Of a DNA stretch of 17,764 nucleotides, positions 6,941-14,273 are shown piece after piece. Numbering within the stretch: position 1 is the first letter of the stretch; each line of letters begins with the position of its first letter. The notes below the pieces were generated by a model, which worked only from the letters and a program-made list of their open reading frames with translations, was not told the origin of the DNA and did not search any database. Source of the stretch: Campylobacterales bacterium (lineage in GTDB: Bacteria > Campylobacterota > Campylobacteria > Campylobacterales > Arcobacteraceae); NCBI GenBank assembly GCA_027064245.1, contig JAMOPZ010000052.1, positions 1-17,764 of the forward strand, in the 5' to 3' direction. The position numbers and the translations under genes are program-made.

Positions 6941-7609
6941 TTAAAATAATTTACTAGCTAAAAAAAGTGCTGCCGTTTCACTGCGTAATATTATATTGGA
7001 ATCTATTCCTATAATATTATTCTTTAATATTTTTGATATCTCATCTTCACTAAATCCACCTTCACAACCAATAATAATAGTTTTTATATTGTCCTTATTT
7101 TCATCAGTTATATAATTTGATGAAAAATTTAACATATAACTATTTGGATATAGCTGTAAAAATTCATCTAAATTATTACATGATAAAAGTTCTATTATAT
7201 TACTTCTTCCACATTGCATAGATGAATTTATAAGTAATTTTTCTAGTTTATCAAAATTAATTTTATATTTTTTTTGAGAATATTGACAATAAAAAAATGT
7301 TATTTTTGTAACACCTAACTCATTTAAAGATGCTATATTTTTTTCTATAGATTTTGGATCTACAATACACCAACCTATATGAAGCTCTTTTTTAGGTTTT
7401 ATCTCAACTATTTTACTAGAAATAAGATCCAAAATAGCTTCTCTTCTATTAATAGAATTAAGATTATATTTATAAAGATAATTATCTTTTAAATTTCTAA
7501 AATAAAAAATTTTTTTTGTTTCTCTTCTTGCTTTAAAAAGATGGGTATATAAAGAACCATCTATTTTTAATATCTGGTTACCACTATTTTTATGATATGA
7601 AAATTGCAT
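6941..7609 (-). CDS. rsmE: 16S rRNA (uracil1498-N3)-methyltransferase RsmE
   Basis: SAM-dependent SPOUT-family enzyme that methylates U1498 of 16S rRNA in the 30S subunit. The 222-residue protein has a small N-terminal PUA-like part (about 1-70) and the knotted SPOUT domain. The knot motifs are GCEGGFSEDE (181-190, the family's IGPEGG loop with C instead of P) and ILRSETAAL (207-215), the SAM-binding LR.ETA signature near the C-terminus. The N-terminal domain looks shortened compared with the usual 240-residue proteins. It starts four bases after the preceding 188-residue gene and appears to be the last gene of the ndk-to-rsmE run. No terminator hairpin is evident in the AT-rich 90 bases that follow. 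Confidence 0.93.
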   Translation of the reverse strand: MQFSYHKNSGNQILKIDGSLYTHLFKARRETKKIFYFRNLKDNYLYKYNLNSINRREAILDLISSKIVEIKPKKELHIGWCIVDPKSIEKNIASLNELGVTKITFFYCQYSQKKYKINFDKLEKLLINSSMQCGRSNIIELLSCNNLDEFLQLYPNSYMLNFSSNYITDENKDNIKTIIIGCEGGFSEDEISKILKNNIIGIDSNIILRSETAALFLASKLF

Positions 7610-7613
7610 ACTC

Positions 7614-8180
7614 TTACTTATATCCTATTTGTTTTACAGTACTATTAGATAGCATCATACTATTGTTTATATACTCTTTTAGGTAACCTTGTAATTCATC
7701 TTTTATATGATAATTTCTAGTTTCATCAAAAAAATTATAATATCCAAATTTATCAATCAAAAAATAATCTATCTTATTTAAAATATTTTTATTATCTACT
7801 TTAAACATAAGTTTTTTATCTTTTATATCATTGATCAATCTATTCTTTTCTTCTAAAGTTGATACATTTTCATCTATAGCTCTAATAAGCTGATCTCGTT
7901 TTTGTAATAATTTATCTATAATATTTAGTTTTGGAGTCATTAAAGAAATAGTAAGATTATCTAACATCTTATCACAATAGTGTATAAATTTAGCATAAGT
8001 TATATACCCTTTTTTTGAGATTTTATCTTTATCTAAATTAATATTTTCTAAAAGATATTTTAATTGATTATCTGGTATTTGTGAGATCCTTTGAATCATA
8101 AATTGTTTATGAAAAGTCTCATCAAAATCAACAATTTGTTGTTTTAAAAGATTAAAAAATCTTTGTTGAGTTTTAGTCAT
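7614..8180 (-). CDS. Unknown 188-residue cytoplasmic protein, partner gene of the DnaT-like gene
   Basis: I do not recognise this protein. It has no signal peptide, membrane segment or cysteine cluster. It is predicted mostly helical, with a charged stretch at about 85-122 (KLNIIDKLLQKRDQLIRAI and on to about 122) that has heptad-like spacing of hydrophobic residues and may form a coiled coil. The N-terminal half contains FHKQFMIQRISQIPDN and KGYITYAKFIHYCDK, which look like helical DNA- or protein-contact segments but match no motif I can name. The ATG overlaps the end of the DnaT-like gene by eight bases and has GAGGTG five bases upstream, so the two are translationally coupled; rsmE follows after four bases. 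The tight pairing suggests the two products work together. That is inference. Confidence 0.8.
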   Translation of the reverse strand: MTKTQQRFFNLLKQQIVDFDETFHKQFMIQRISQIPDNQLKYLLENINLDKDKISKKGYITYAKFIHYCDKMLDNLTISLMTPKLNIIDKLLQKRDQLIRAIDENVSTLEEKNRLINDIKDKKLMFKVDNKNILNKIDYFLIDKFGYYNFFDETRNYHIKDELQGYLKEYINNSMMLSNSTVKQIGYK

Positions 8181-9147
8181 TTAACACCTCGGTATCTATT
8201 ATATTTGGATCATTTTGTTTTAAAATAAATTTACCATCTTCACTATTAATTTTAAAAAGAAGTATCTCCTCTTTATTAAAATCAGGATGCATAACTTCAT
8301 GCCAACCAATACCAGGTATTGGAATATCTTTTAAATAATAATCTTCAAGCCAATTTATATTTTTTTCAAATTCTAACCAATCTTTTATTTTGTTGCTTAC
8401 CTCTTGTGCTTTTTTGAAATTCCATTTATAAGTTTGTTTCTCTTTTTGCTCTTTTGTTTGTTCTTTTGGTTTAAATGATTTATGATTTAAACACCAATTT
8501 TCCCATACTTTTTCCCAAGAAACTTTTTCTACACCAGAAGATATATAATGATTCTTAAATTTTGTAAACTCTATATCAATATTATCTTTATCTATATATT
8601 TTTTAGCAAATTTTATCATATCATCTGTTAATTTCATCTCTGGATCAAGTGGATATTTTTTTATATGGGTATTAAATTTTGGTTGCCTTTGTACCCATAA
8701 TTGCCATGTAGCTTCCCAATCATCTTTTATGGTTCCTTCTGATTTATAGTGAAGTTTAAACTCTTCAAATACATTATCTATATCTGTAATATATTTTAGT
8801 TTTGCATATTCTCTCATATCATAAGTTAATTGAAAGTTAGATGGTATTTTTCCATTTTGTTTTTGTTGTGGTATATAGTCATCCTCATAGTAACTTCCAA
8901 GATCTATCTCACTACTTTTATCAGATGGTAACTCTACGGCATCAAAAATATTTTCATCTGTTTGATTAGAATTTTCAGTTTGCAAAGAGGTTAAATACTG
9001 ATCTAGATCTATTTTTTGTAAAATAGATGATACAATATCATTTAATTTAAATTCTAAAGTAGAATTAGATAAAATAAAAGAGTTAAAATCACTTTGACTT
9101 AACTCTTTTGTAAATATATTTAAAATATCTTCTTTTAATTTATCCAT
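8173..9147 (-). CDS. DnaT-like protein with two tandem tryptophan-motif repeats
   Basis: A 324-residue cytoplasmic protein. Counting from ATG 9147, residues 105-158 and 171-225 are two diverged copies of one module. Each runs LTxDM...AK.KYI...D...EF.KFK.HY.S.G, then a triple-tryptophan signature: DWEATWQLW (143-151) and SWEKVWENW (210-218). This pattern resembles the C-terminal domain of the primosomal protein DnaT and the DW..TW.NW tails of phage replication and helicase-loader proteins, which bind single-stranded DNA. An acidic, polar linker (about 60-100) follows an N-terminal helical region. A KEQ-rich linker leads to a C-terminal part with more tryptophans (KDWLEF, NWLEDYY). The ATG at 9147 overlaps the fabH stop; a GTG at 9165 would add six residues, but its upstream sequence is no better. 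A role in replication or DNA repair is inferred from motif similarity only. Confidence 0.75.
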   Translation of the reverse strand: MDKLKEDILNIFTKELSQSDFNSFILSNSTLEFKLNDIVSSILQKIDLDQYLTSLQTENSNQTDENIFDAVELPSDKSSEIDLGSYYEDDYIPQQKQNGKIPSNFQLTYDMREYAKLKYITDIDNVFEEFKLHYKSEGTIKDDWEATWQLWVQRQPKFNTHIKKYPLDPEMKLTDDMIKFAKKYIDKDNIDIEFTKFKNHYISSGVEKVSWEKVWENWCLNHKSFKPKEQTKEQKEKQTYKWNFKKAQEVSNKIKDWLEFEKNINWLEDYYLKDIPIPGIGWHEVMHPDFNKEEILLFKINSEDGKFILKQNDPNIIDTEVLND

Positions 9148-10099
9148 TAAATTTAACGATTGCACTACCCCATGTTAATCCACCACCAAAGGCATCAAGA
9201 AGTATAGTTGAACCATTTTTAAGTCTACCATCTTCAAAGCACTCATTTATAGCCATAGGTATTGAAGCGGAAGATGTATTTCCATATTTTGCTACTGTTA
9301 ATACTTTTTGTTCATCTTTAAATTTTAGCGCATCACCAACTGCTTTTATAATACGATAGTTTGCTTGATGAGGGATAAAAAGATCTATATCTTCATTTTT
9401 ATAACTATTATTTTCCATAATCTTTTGAACATCGCTTGTAAGAGTACGAACAGCTACTTTAAAAGTTTCATTTCCTTTCATTTGCATAAAAGAGGCTTCA
9501 CTAGAATGTGGAGCGGGAGTTAAAAGTAGATCTTGCAACGATCCATCTGCACTACATTGAATATCAACAATAGCTTTATCTTTATCATCTGTAGCACTTA
9601 TAATAGCAGCTCCTGCACCATCTCCAAAAAGCATACAAGTAGTTCTATCTGTATAGTCTACTATATTACTTAATTTTTCTGCTCCAATTATAAGTACATT
9701 TTTTTTCATACCTGATTCTATAAATGCTTTTGCTATATTTAAAGCATAGATAAATCCAGTACAAGCAGCACTAATATCAAGTGCCATAACATCTTTTATT
9801 CCTAATTTATGTGCTATTAAACAAGCAGTTGAAGGCATAGTTAAAAAATCAGGGCTAATAGTAGCACAAATTATAAGATCTACATCTGTAGTTTGGATAT
9901 TTGCTCTATTTATAGCTAATTTTGCCGCTTTTGTGCCTAGATCACTAGTATTTTCATCCTCTTGTGCTATTCTTCGTTGCTCAATACCAGTTCGTTTTAC
10001 TATCCATTCATTTGTAGTATCCATTCGATCTACAAACCACTGGTTTGTTCTTATTTGTTCAGGTATATAAGCACCTATAGATTTAAAAGAAGCATACAT
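9140..10099 (-). CDS. fabH: 3-oxoacyl-ACP synthase III (beta-ketoacyl-ACP synthase III)
   Basis: Starts fatty acid synthesis by condensing acetyl-CoA with malonyl-ACP; cytoplasmic homodimer. The 319-residue length is normal. The catalytic triad is visible: C113 in SAACTGFIYAL, H244 in IPHQANYRI and N274 in YGNTSSASI. DRTTCMLFGDGAGA (151-164) and the C-terminal LLDAFGGGLTWGSAIV are further family signatures. The N-terminus (SIGAYIPEQIRTN..DTTNEWIVKRTGI) supports the ATG at 10099, which has AAGGA about seven bases upstream. It lies 11 bases after plsX, the usual arrangement, coupling initiation of acyl chains to their use in phospholipids. Its stop overlaps the start of the DnaT-like gene. Confidence 0.98.
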   Translation of the reverse strand: MYASFKSIGAYIPEQIRTNQWFVDRMDTTNEWIVKRTGIEQRRIAQEDENTSDLGTKAAKLAINRANIQTTDVDLIICATISPDFLTMPSTACLIAHKLGIKDVMALDISAACTGFIYALNIAKAFIESGMKKNVLIIGAEKLSNIVDYTDRTTCMLFGDGAGAAIISATDDKDKAIVDIQCSADGSLQDLLLTPAPHSSEASFMQMKGNETFKVAVRTLTSDVQKIMENNSYKNEDIDLFIPHQANYRIIKAVGDALKFKDEQKVLTVAKYGNTSSASIPMAINECFEDGRLKNGSTILLDAFGGGLTWGSAIVKFNG

Positions 10100-10110
10100 G
10101 GTTTAAATCC

Positions 10111-11097
10111 TTATGATTTTATTTTTAATTTATCTTCAATATGTGTATTCATATTTGAATCAGCAGCTTTAATGGCTTGGAAAATAGCATTTTTCATAGC
10201 TTTTGCATTTGATTTTCCATGTGCTATAATAACAGGAGCTTTAACACCAATAAGAGGTGCTCCCCCATACTCAGCATAATCAACTTTAAGTTTAAGCTTT
10301 TTAAATACTTTTCTCATAAGAACTGCACCTGTTATTGATACTAAAGATCTTCTTAAATTTTGTTTTATAATCTTTCCTATAGTATCAGCAACACCTTCTG
10401 CTGTTTTTAACATAATATTTCCCACAAATCCATCACATACTACTACATCTACAGATCCATTAAAAATATCACTTCCTTCTACATTTCCAACAAAATTTGG
10501 AATAGTTTCTAAAAGTTTAAAAGCCTCTTTTGTAACCTCATTTCCTTTAGATTCTTCCTCTCCATTACTTAATAATCCTGTTAAAGGGTCTTCAATACCT
10601 AAAACATCTTCAGCATAAATTCTTCCCATTATGCCAAATTCATTTAAATTCTTTGCATCACAATCTACATTCGCCCCAACATCAAGAACTAAAGTTGTTC
10701 CATTTACTGTTGGCATAAGTGTAGCAATGGCTGGTCTACTTACACCTTTAATTCTTCCTATACGAAGTGTTGCTAAACTCATAGAAGCACCACTATGTCC
10801 TGCACTTACATATGCATGGGCTTCACCTTTTTTTACAAGTTCTATAGCTTTATATGCTGAGCTTTCTTTTCTTTTTAGAGCATCTGTTGCACTATCATGC
10901 ATACTTATAACATCACTTGATTCGTGTATCTCTATTCTGTCTTGAAATTTATGAGGAATTAAAGGTAGAAGTTCTTTTTTGTCACCAACTAATATAGCTG
11001 TAAAATGACGATCTTGTTTTAGTGCTAAAATAACACCATCTACAATAGGTGCACAACCATTGTCGCCACCCATTGCATCAATAGCAATTTTTAACAT
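10111..11097 (-). CDS. plsX: Phosphate acyltransferase PlsX
   Basis: Converts acyl-ACP and phosphate to acyl-phosphate, the acyl donor for PlsY in making lysophosphatidic acid; a peripheral membrane enzyme. At 328 residues it is full length. It begins MLKIAIDAMGGDNGCAPIVDG, the family signature, and contains SAGHSGASMSLA (about 98-109), DVGANVDC and the C-terminal AEYGGAPLIGV and VIIAHGKS segments. The A of its ATG is the last base of the rpmF stop codon (TAATG), so it is coupled to rpmF. The rpmF - plsX - fabH order is widely conserved in bacteria. Confidence 0.98.
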   Translation of the reverse strand: MLKIAIDAMGGDNGCAPIVDGVILALKQDRHFTAILVGDKKELLPLIPHKFQDRIEIHESSDVISMHDSATDALKRKESSAYKAIELVKKGEAHAYVSAGHSGASMSLATLRIGRIKGVSRPAIATLMPTVNGTTLVLDVGANVDCDAKNLNEFGIMGRIYAEDVLGIEDPLTGLLSNGEEESKGNEVTKEAFKLLETIPNFVGNVEGSDIFNGSVDVVVCDGFVGNIMLKTAEGVADTIGKIIKQNLRRSLVSITGAVLMRKVFKKLKLKVDYAEYGGAPLIGVKAPVIIAHGKSNAKAMKNAIFQAIKAADSNMNTHIEDKLKIKS

Positions 11098-11249
11098 TAT
11101 GCTTTATATTCACCTGTTGCAGGATTTACATTATGAGGCATTTTCCATGTTCCATCACTGTCTTTTACTGGTTTTTTTAATGTAATTTTATAGTGAGTTC
11201 TTCTTTTTGCACTTCTAGTGTGACTCACTCGTCTCTTTGGTACTGCCAT
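11097..11249 (-). CDS. rpmF: 50S ribosomal protein L32
   Basis: A 50-residue basic protein of the large ribosomal subunit. It begins MAVPKRRVSHTRSAKRRTHY, the unmistakable L32 start, and the rest (KMPHNVNPATGEY) matches the family's C-terminal segment. No zinc-binding cysteines are present, so it is the zinc-independent form. AAAAGGAT precedes the ATG. It follows the yceD-like gene by 11 bases and its stop overlaps the plsX start by one base. Confidence 0.97.
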   Translation of the reverse strand: MAVPKRRVSHTRSAKRRTHYKITLKKPVKDSDGTWKMPHNVNPATGEYKA

Positions 11250-11260
11250 TTTATATCCTT

Positions 11261-11641
11261 TTAATAAATTTTATCTATCTCACAATTGTTTTGTTTACAA
11301 TTGTCACATATATAGTATTCAGATTTTATAGACTCTAACTCACTTTGAAGTATAGAGTCAAAATCAACCATATGATCATCAACTTCTACTACAATCAACT
11401 CTTCATCTTTATCTGAAGAATAAATCCCATCACTTAAAAGAAGCTCTATTGGTTCATTTAGTTGCAAAGATAGTTCATCACCACATTTACAACATAAAAC
11501 CTCACACTTCCCCTCTATTTGCCCATCAAGTTTGGCAAGCTTAGTTGAAATTTTACTAAAATTACCCAAAAAATTTACTGAATTTGAAGAAATTTCAAAT
11601 TTTGTTGCATTTAAAGGTACTTTTCTAAACTCTACTTTCAT
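11261..11641 (-). CDS. YceD/DUF177 family protein
   Basis: A 126-residue protein of the DUF177 family, the gene usually found directly before rpmF. Bacterial members are linked to 23S rRNA accumulation and chloroplast relatives to ribosome assembly, but the biochemistry is not settled. This copy has two cysteine pairs, CEVLCCKCGDEL (about 47-58) and CDNCKQNNC (about 113-121), likely to form a zinc site. The acidic middle (SDGIYSSDKDEELIVVEVDD) and the second pair are typical of the family. It lies 21 bases after ndk and 11 before rpmF in the same operon. Confidence 0.88.
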   Translation of the reverse strand: MKVEFRKVPLNATKFEISSNSVNFLGNFSKISTKLAKLDGQIEGKCEVLCCKCGDELSLQLNEPIELLLSDGIYSSDKDEELIVVEVDDHMVDFDSILQSELESIKSEYYICDNCKQNNCEIDKIY

Positions 11642-11662
11642 AAAAATAATATCTTTATGATA

Positions 11663-12076
11663 CTAACAAAGCTCTCTTTGTGCAAAGAAAAAAGCAATCT
11701 CATTTGCTGCATTTTCAACAGAATCAGATCCATGTACTGCATTTGCATCTATAGAATCTGCAAAATCAGCTCTAATAGTTCCAGCTTCTGCCTCTTTTGG
11801 ATTAGTTGCACCCATAAGATCTCTATTTTTTGACATTGCATTTTCACCTTCAAGTACAGTTACTACTACAGGCCCACTAATCATAAATTCAACTAAATCG
11901 TTAAAAAAAGGTCTTTGAGCATGTATTGCATAAAAAGCCTCAGCATCAGCACGACTAAGTTGTACTTTTTTTGTAGCTACTATTCTTAAATTTGCACTCT
12001 CAAATCTATCTAAAATTTTCCCAATTACATTTTTAGCAACTGCATCTGGTTTGATAATTGATAATGTTTGTTCCAT
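11663..12076 (-). CDS. ndk: Nucleoside diphosphate kinase
   Basis: Moves the terminal phosphate between nucleoside tri- and diphosphates through a phosphohistidine; cytoplasmic oligomer. At 137 residues it is full length. The N-terminus is the family's (QTLSIIKPDAVAKNVIGKI), followed by LMGATNPKEAEAGTIRADFA (88-107) and the active site NAVHGSDS with catalytic H115. AGGAG lies six bases before the ATG, and a TATAAT box on the same strand at 12103-12098 should start the operon. Its tail FFFAQRELC ends 21 bases before the yceD-like gene. Confidence 0.98.
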   Translation of the reverse strand: MEQTLSIIKPDAVAKNVIGKILDRFESANLRIVATKKVQLSRADAEAFYAIHAQRPFFNDLVEFMISGPVVVTVLEGENAMSKNRDLMGATNPKEAEAGTIRADFADSIDANAVHGSDSVENAANEIAFFFAQRELC

Positions 12077-12097
12077 ATTGTTCTCCTAATATTCTAT

Positions 12098-12103
12098 ATT
12101 ATA
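12098..12103 (-). promoter_or_regulatory. Predicted -10 box of the ndk - rsmE operon
   Basis: TATAAT on the minus strand (12103-12098), about 15 bases upstream of the expected AGGAG-containing leader of ndk and just downstream of the ferredoxin terminator. The -35 position (AACTTT) is weak, which is common in epsilonproteobacterial promoters, where the -10 box and upstream T-rich periodicity dominate. Predicted from sequence only. Confidence 0.5.
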
Positions 12104-12139
12104 TAGCCAAAACTATATTTAAAGTTGGCGATTATATCT

Positions 12140-12176
12140 AAAAAATAAAAAAAAGGCAAGAGTAAAAACTCCTGCC
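12140..12176 (-). terminator. Rho-independent terminator of the ferredoxin gene
   Basis: In the minus-strand RNA, GGCAGGAGT and ACTCTTGCC form a nine-base stem with one G-U pair around a four-U loop (12176-12155). Eight U residues follow, then an A and six more U. It lies 28 bases after the ferredoxin stop and separates that gene from ndk. It is the clearest terminator in the window. Confidence 0.9.
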
Positions 12177-12203
12177 TTTTTATTTTGTACTAAAAACTAA
12201 AAA

Positions 12204-12458
12204 TTAGTCTTCTATTACAGGCTCACCTGCAGTACCACCAGTAGCACCTTCAGCCCATACTATACAACCTTCAGTTGGACAAGCTTCAGCACAAGCTGGA
12301 ACATCATGTTCACCAGCACACTCAGTACAAGTTTCAGCATTTACATAGTAAATATCCTCACCTGTTGGGTTCTCATCGTTATCTACAATTGACTCTGTTG
12401 GACACTCATCAAGACAAGCATCACACGAAATACATATATCAGTAATTAAAACTGCCAT
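12204..12458 (-). CDS. fdxA: 2[4Fe-4S] ferredoxin, Allochromatium type
   Basis: An 84-residue low-potential electron carrier of the cytoplasm. The first cluster site is C9-x2-C12-x2-C15-x3-C19-P. The second is C44-x2-C47-x8-C56-x3-C60-P, with the extended loop between its second and third cysteines that defines the Allochromatium vinosum type, plus an extra C65. The protein is strongly acidic and ends in a Gly/Ala/Glu-rich tail. Likely partners are pyruvate or 2-oxoglutarate:ferredoxin oxidoreductases, but none is encoded here. AGGAG precedes the ATG; the gene has its own upstream gap of about 90 bases and a strong terminator, so it is monocistronic. A ferredoxin beside ndk matches the C. jejuni fdxA position as I recall it. 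The symbol rests on that. Confidence 0.92.
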   Translation of the reverse strand: MAVLITDICISCDACLDECPTESIVDNDENPTGEDIYYVNAETCTECAGEHDVPACAEACPTEGCIVWAEGATGGTAGEPVIED

Positions 12459-12552
12459 TTAAAACTCCTATTAATTAATTTAGAAAACTTTAGCATAGTT
12501 AAAATAAAAGTTACTTTAAAAACTTTCTATTTTAAACTTTATTTGACCAAAT

Positions 12553-13785
12553 TTACCTTATTTGCCCATTTCCAAAGATTTTAAACTTATAAGTTGTAAG
12601 TTCGTTTATACCCATAGGACCTCTTGCATGAAGTTTATTTGTACTAATTCCTACTTCTGCACCAAAGCCAAATTCTCCACCATCAGTAAATTGTGTAGAT
12701 GCATTTAAATACACACAAGCAGAATCAACACTATTTAAGAATAACTCTATATTTGTATAATTTTCTGTAATTATAGCATCACTATGTCCTGATCCATAAA
12801 TACTTATATGTTCTATTGCCTCTTTTGTATTTTTTACAATTTTAATTGATAAAATATTATCTAAATATTCAGTTGCCCAATCATCTTTTGTAGCTTTTTT
12901 ACACTCTATAATCTTAGCAGTTTTTTTACAACCTCTTAGTTCTATATTTTGTTCATCAAATTTTTCTTTTAATAGTGGTAAAATCTTATTTGCTATATTT
13001 TTATTTACTAATAAAGTTTCCATAGCACCACAAATACCCACTCTTCTACATTTTGCATTAACTGATACATCAAGTGCTTTTTGTATATCTGCAAACTCAT
13101 CAATATATGTATGACAAAGACCTTTATCGTGTTTTACTACAGGTACAGTTGCATTTGTACTTACAAATTTGATTAAAGCTTCTCCACCTCGAGGAATTAT
13201 AAGATCTACATAATTATCTTGTTTAATTAGATTTGCTACACCTTCTCTGCTACTATCAGGTAGTAATGATATTGCCTCTTTTGGAAGATTGTGACTCTCT
13301 AGTACATCTTGAAGAGTTTTTGCTATTGCATTATTTGAATTTATAGCCTCTTTTCCACCTTTTAATATACATATATTTCCACTTTTTAAACAAAGTGCAG
13401 CTGTATCACTTGTAACATTTGGACGACTTTCATAAATTATTCCAATCACCCCAATAGGTACAGAGACTTTTTGAATATTCATACCATTTTCAACAACCCA
13501 ACCTTCGTGAATTTTACCTAGTGGATCTTTAAGTGCTGCTATATCTTTAATAGCTTGTGCCATACCTTCTATTCTTTCTTTATTTAATAAAAGTCTATCC
13601 ATTAAAGCTGAACTTAACTTATTTTTTTTACCCTCATTTATATCCATCCAATTTGCATTTATAATAAAATGTTGATTTTTTAATAAAGCTTCTGCCATAT
13701 CATTTAAAATTTTATTTTTTCTTTTACCACTTAGCGTTGCTATTACTTTTGAAGCTTGTGAAGCTTTTTTTAAATACTTTTCCAT
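12553..13785 (-). CDS. proA: Gamma-glutamyl phosphate reductase
   Basis: Second step of proline synthesis: NADPH-dependent reduction of gamma-glutamyl phosphate to glutamate semialdehyde. The 410-residue length is normal for this aldehyde dehydrogenase-superfamily enzyme. The catalytic cysteine is C252 in CRRVGICGAMETLLV. PIGVIGIIYESRPNVTSD (110-127), LKGGKEAINSN (141-151) and IIPRGGEALI (196-205) are family signatures, and the C-terminal TGEFGFG-type loop appears as GGEFGFGAEVGIS. AAGGAT stands just before the ATG. It lies 14 bases after tsaB as the last gene of the M23 - lpxC - tsaB - proA run. The proB kinase partner is not in the window. Confidence 0.98.
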   Translation of the reverse strand: MEKYLKKASQASKVIATLSGKRKNKILNDMAEALLKNQHFIINANWMDINEGKKNKLSSALMDRLLLNKERIEGMAQAIKDIAALKDPLGKIHEGWVVENGMNIQKVSVPIGVIGIIYESRPNVTSDTAALCLKSGNICILKGGKEAINSNNAIAKTLQDVLESHNLPKEAISLLPDSSREGVANLIKQDNYVDLIIPRGGEALIKFVSTNATVPVVKHDKGLCHTYIDEFADIQKALDVSVNAKCRRVGICGAMETLLVNKNIANKILPLLKEKFDEQNIELRGCKKTAKIIECKKATKDDWATEYLDNILSIKIVKNTKEAIEHISIYGSGHSDAIITENYTNIELFLNSVDSACVYLNASTQFTDGGEFGFGAEVGISTNKLHARGPMGINELTTYKFKIFGNGQIR

Positions 13786-13799
13786 TTTTATCCTTTTGT

Positions 13800-14273
13800 T
13801 TAATTTTGAACTGCTGGTAGATTATAGCTAGGTAGATTATCGTTACTAAAAATAGATATATCTAAGTTAGCAGGAAGTACAAAATCTTCTATTTTATTAT
13901 TATTTAATAAATCTATATAAACTTTTCCCTTATTGTCTTGATAAAAATATTTTTTTCCAAGAGCTTTTATAGGTGTATTTTGATTAAAATAAAATCCACT
14001 TGTAGCTAAAAGTTCTATACCATATACAATACTAAGTGTTTTTAAAAATAGATAATTTATTTTTATTGCCATATAGCTTCCTGGTCCATTCACAAAAAAA
14101 AGTTTTTTTAAACTATATTTATCTAAAATTTCTTTAAATAATTTTGGTAAAATTTCTGTTGTTTTTTCCGAACTTTCATATTTTTTAATTAAATTATACT
14201 CTTTATCATAAATACCTATTAAAATAGGAGATGATATAGATATTACCAATACATATACACTACTTTTATGCAT
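13800..14273 (-). CDS. tsaB: TsaB-like protein of tRNA t6A synthesis (short form)
   Basis: TsaB is a catalytically inactive ASKHA-fold paralogue of TsaD. In the TsaBDE complex it helps place threonylcarbamoyl on A37 of tRNAs reading ANN codons. The key sign is FFVNGPGSYMAIKI, the family's xGPGSFTGLRIG segment, after an N-terminal strand VYVLVISISSPILIGIYD that matches the usual start (xLxIDTSSxxxxVAL). From ATG 14273 it is 157 residues, far shorter than the roughly 230 of E. coli, lacking most of the C-terminal half. Short TsaB proteins at this position after lpxC are, as I recall, normal in Campylobacter. The start overlaps the lpxC stop by eight bases; ATG 14279 is equally possible, while an in-frame ATG at 14315 would add an unlikely basic extension. 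Confidence 0.78.
   Translation of the reverse strand: MHKSSVYVLVISISSPILIGIYDKEYNLIKKYESSEKTTEILPKLFKEILDKYSLKKLFFVNGPGSYMAIKINYLFLKTLSIVYGIELLATSGFYFNQNTPIKALGKKYFYQDNKGKVYIDLLNNNKIEDFVLPANLDISIFSNDNLPSYNLPAVQN

Noticed and set aside
8173..9147. DnaT-like gene as a prophage remnant
   Set aside because: No other phage genes; it is tightly overlapped with fabH and its partner inside a housekeeping operon and has the same AT-rich codon style as neighbours.
9962..10279. 105-codon frame on the plus strand across the fabH/plsX junction
   Set aside because: Antisense to two well-conserved genes and spans their junction; composition is not protein-like.
10631..10945. 104-codon frame on the plus strand inside plsX
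   Set aside because: Antisense shadow of plsX with no start signals.
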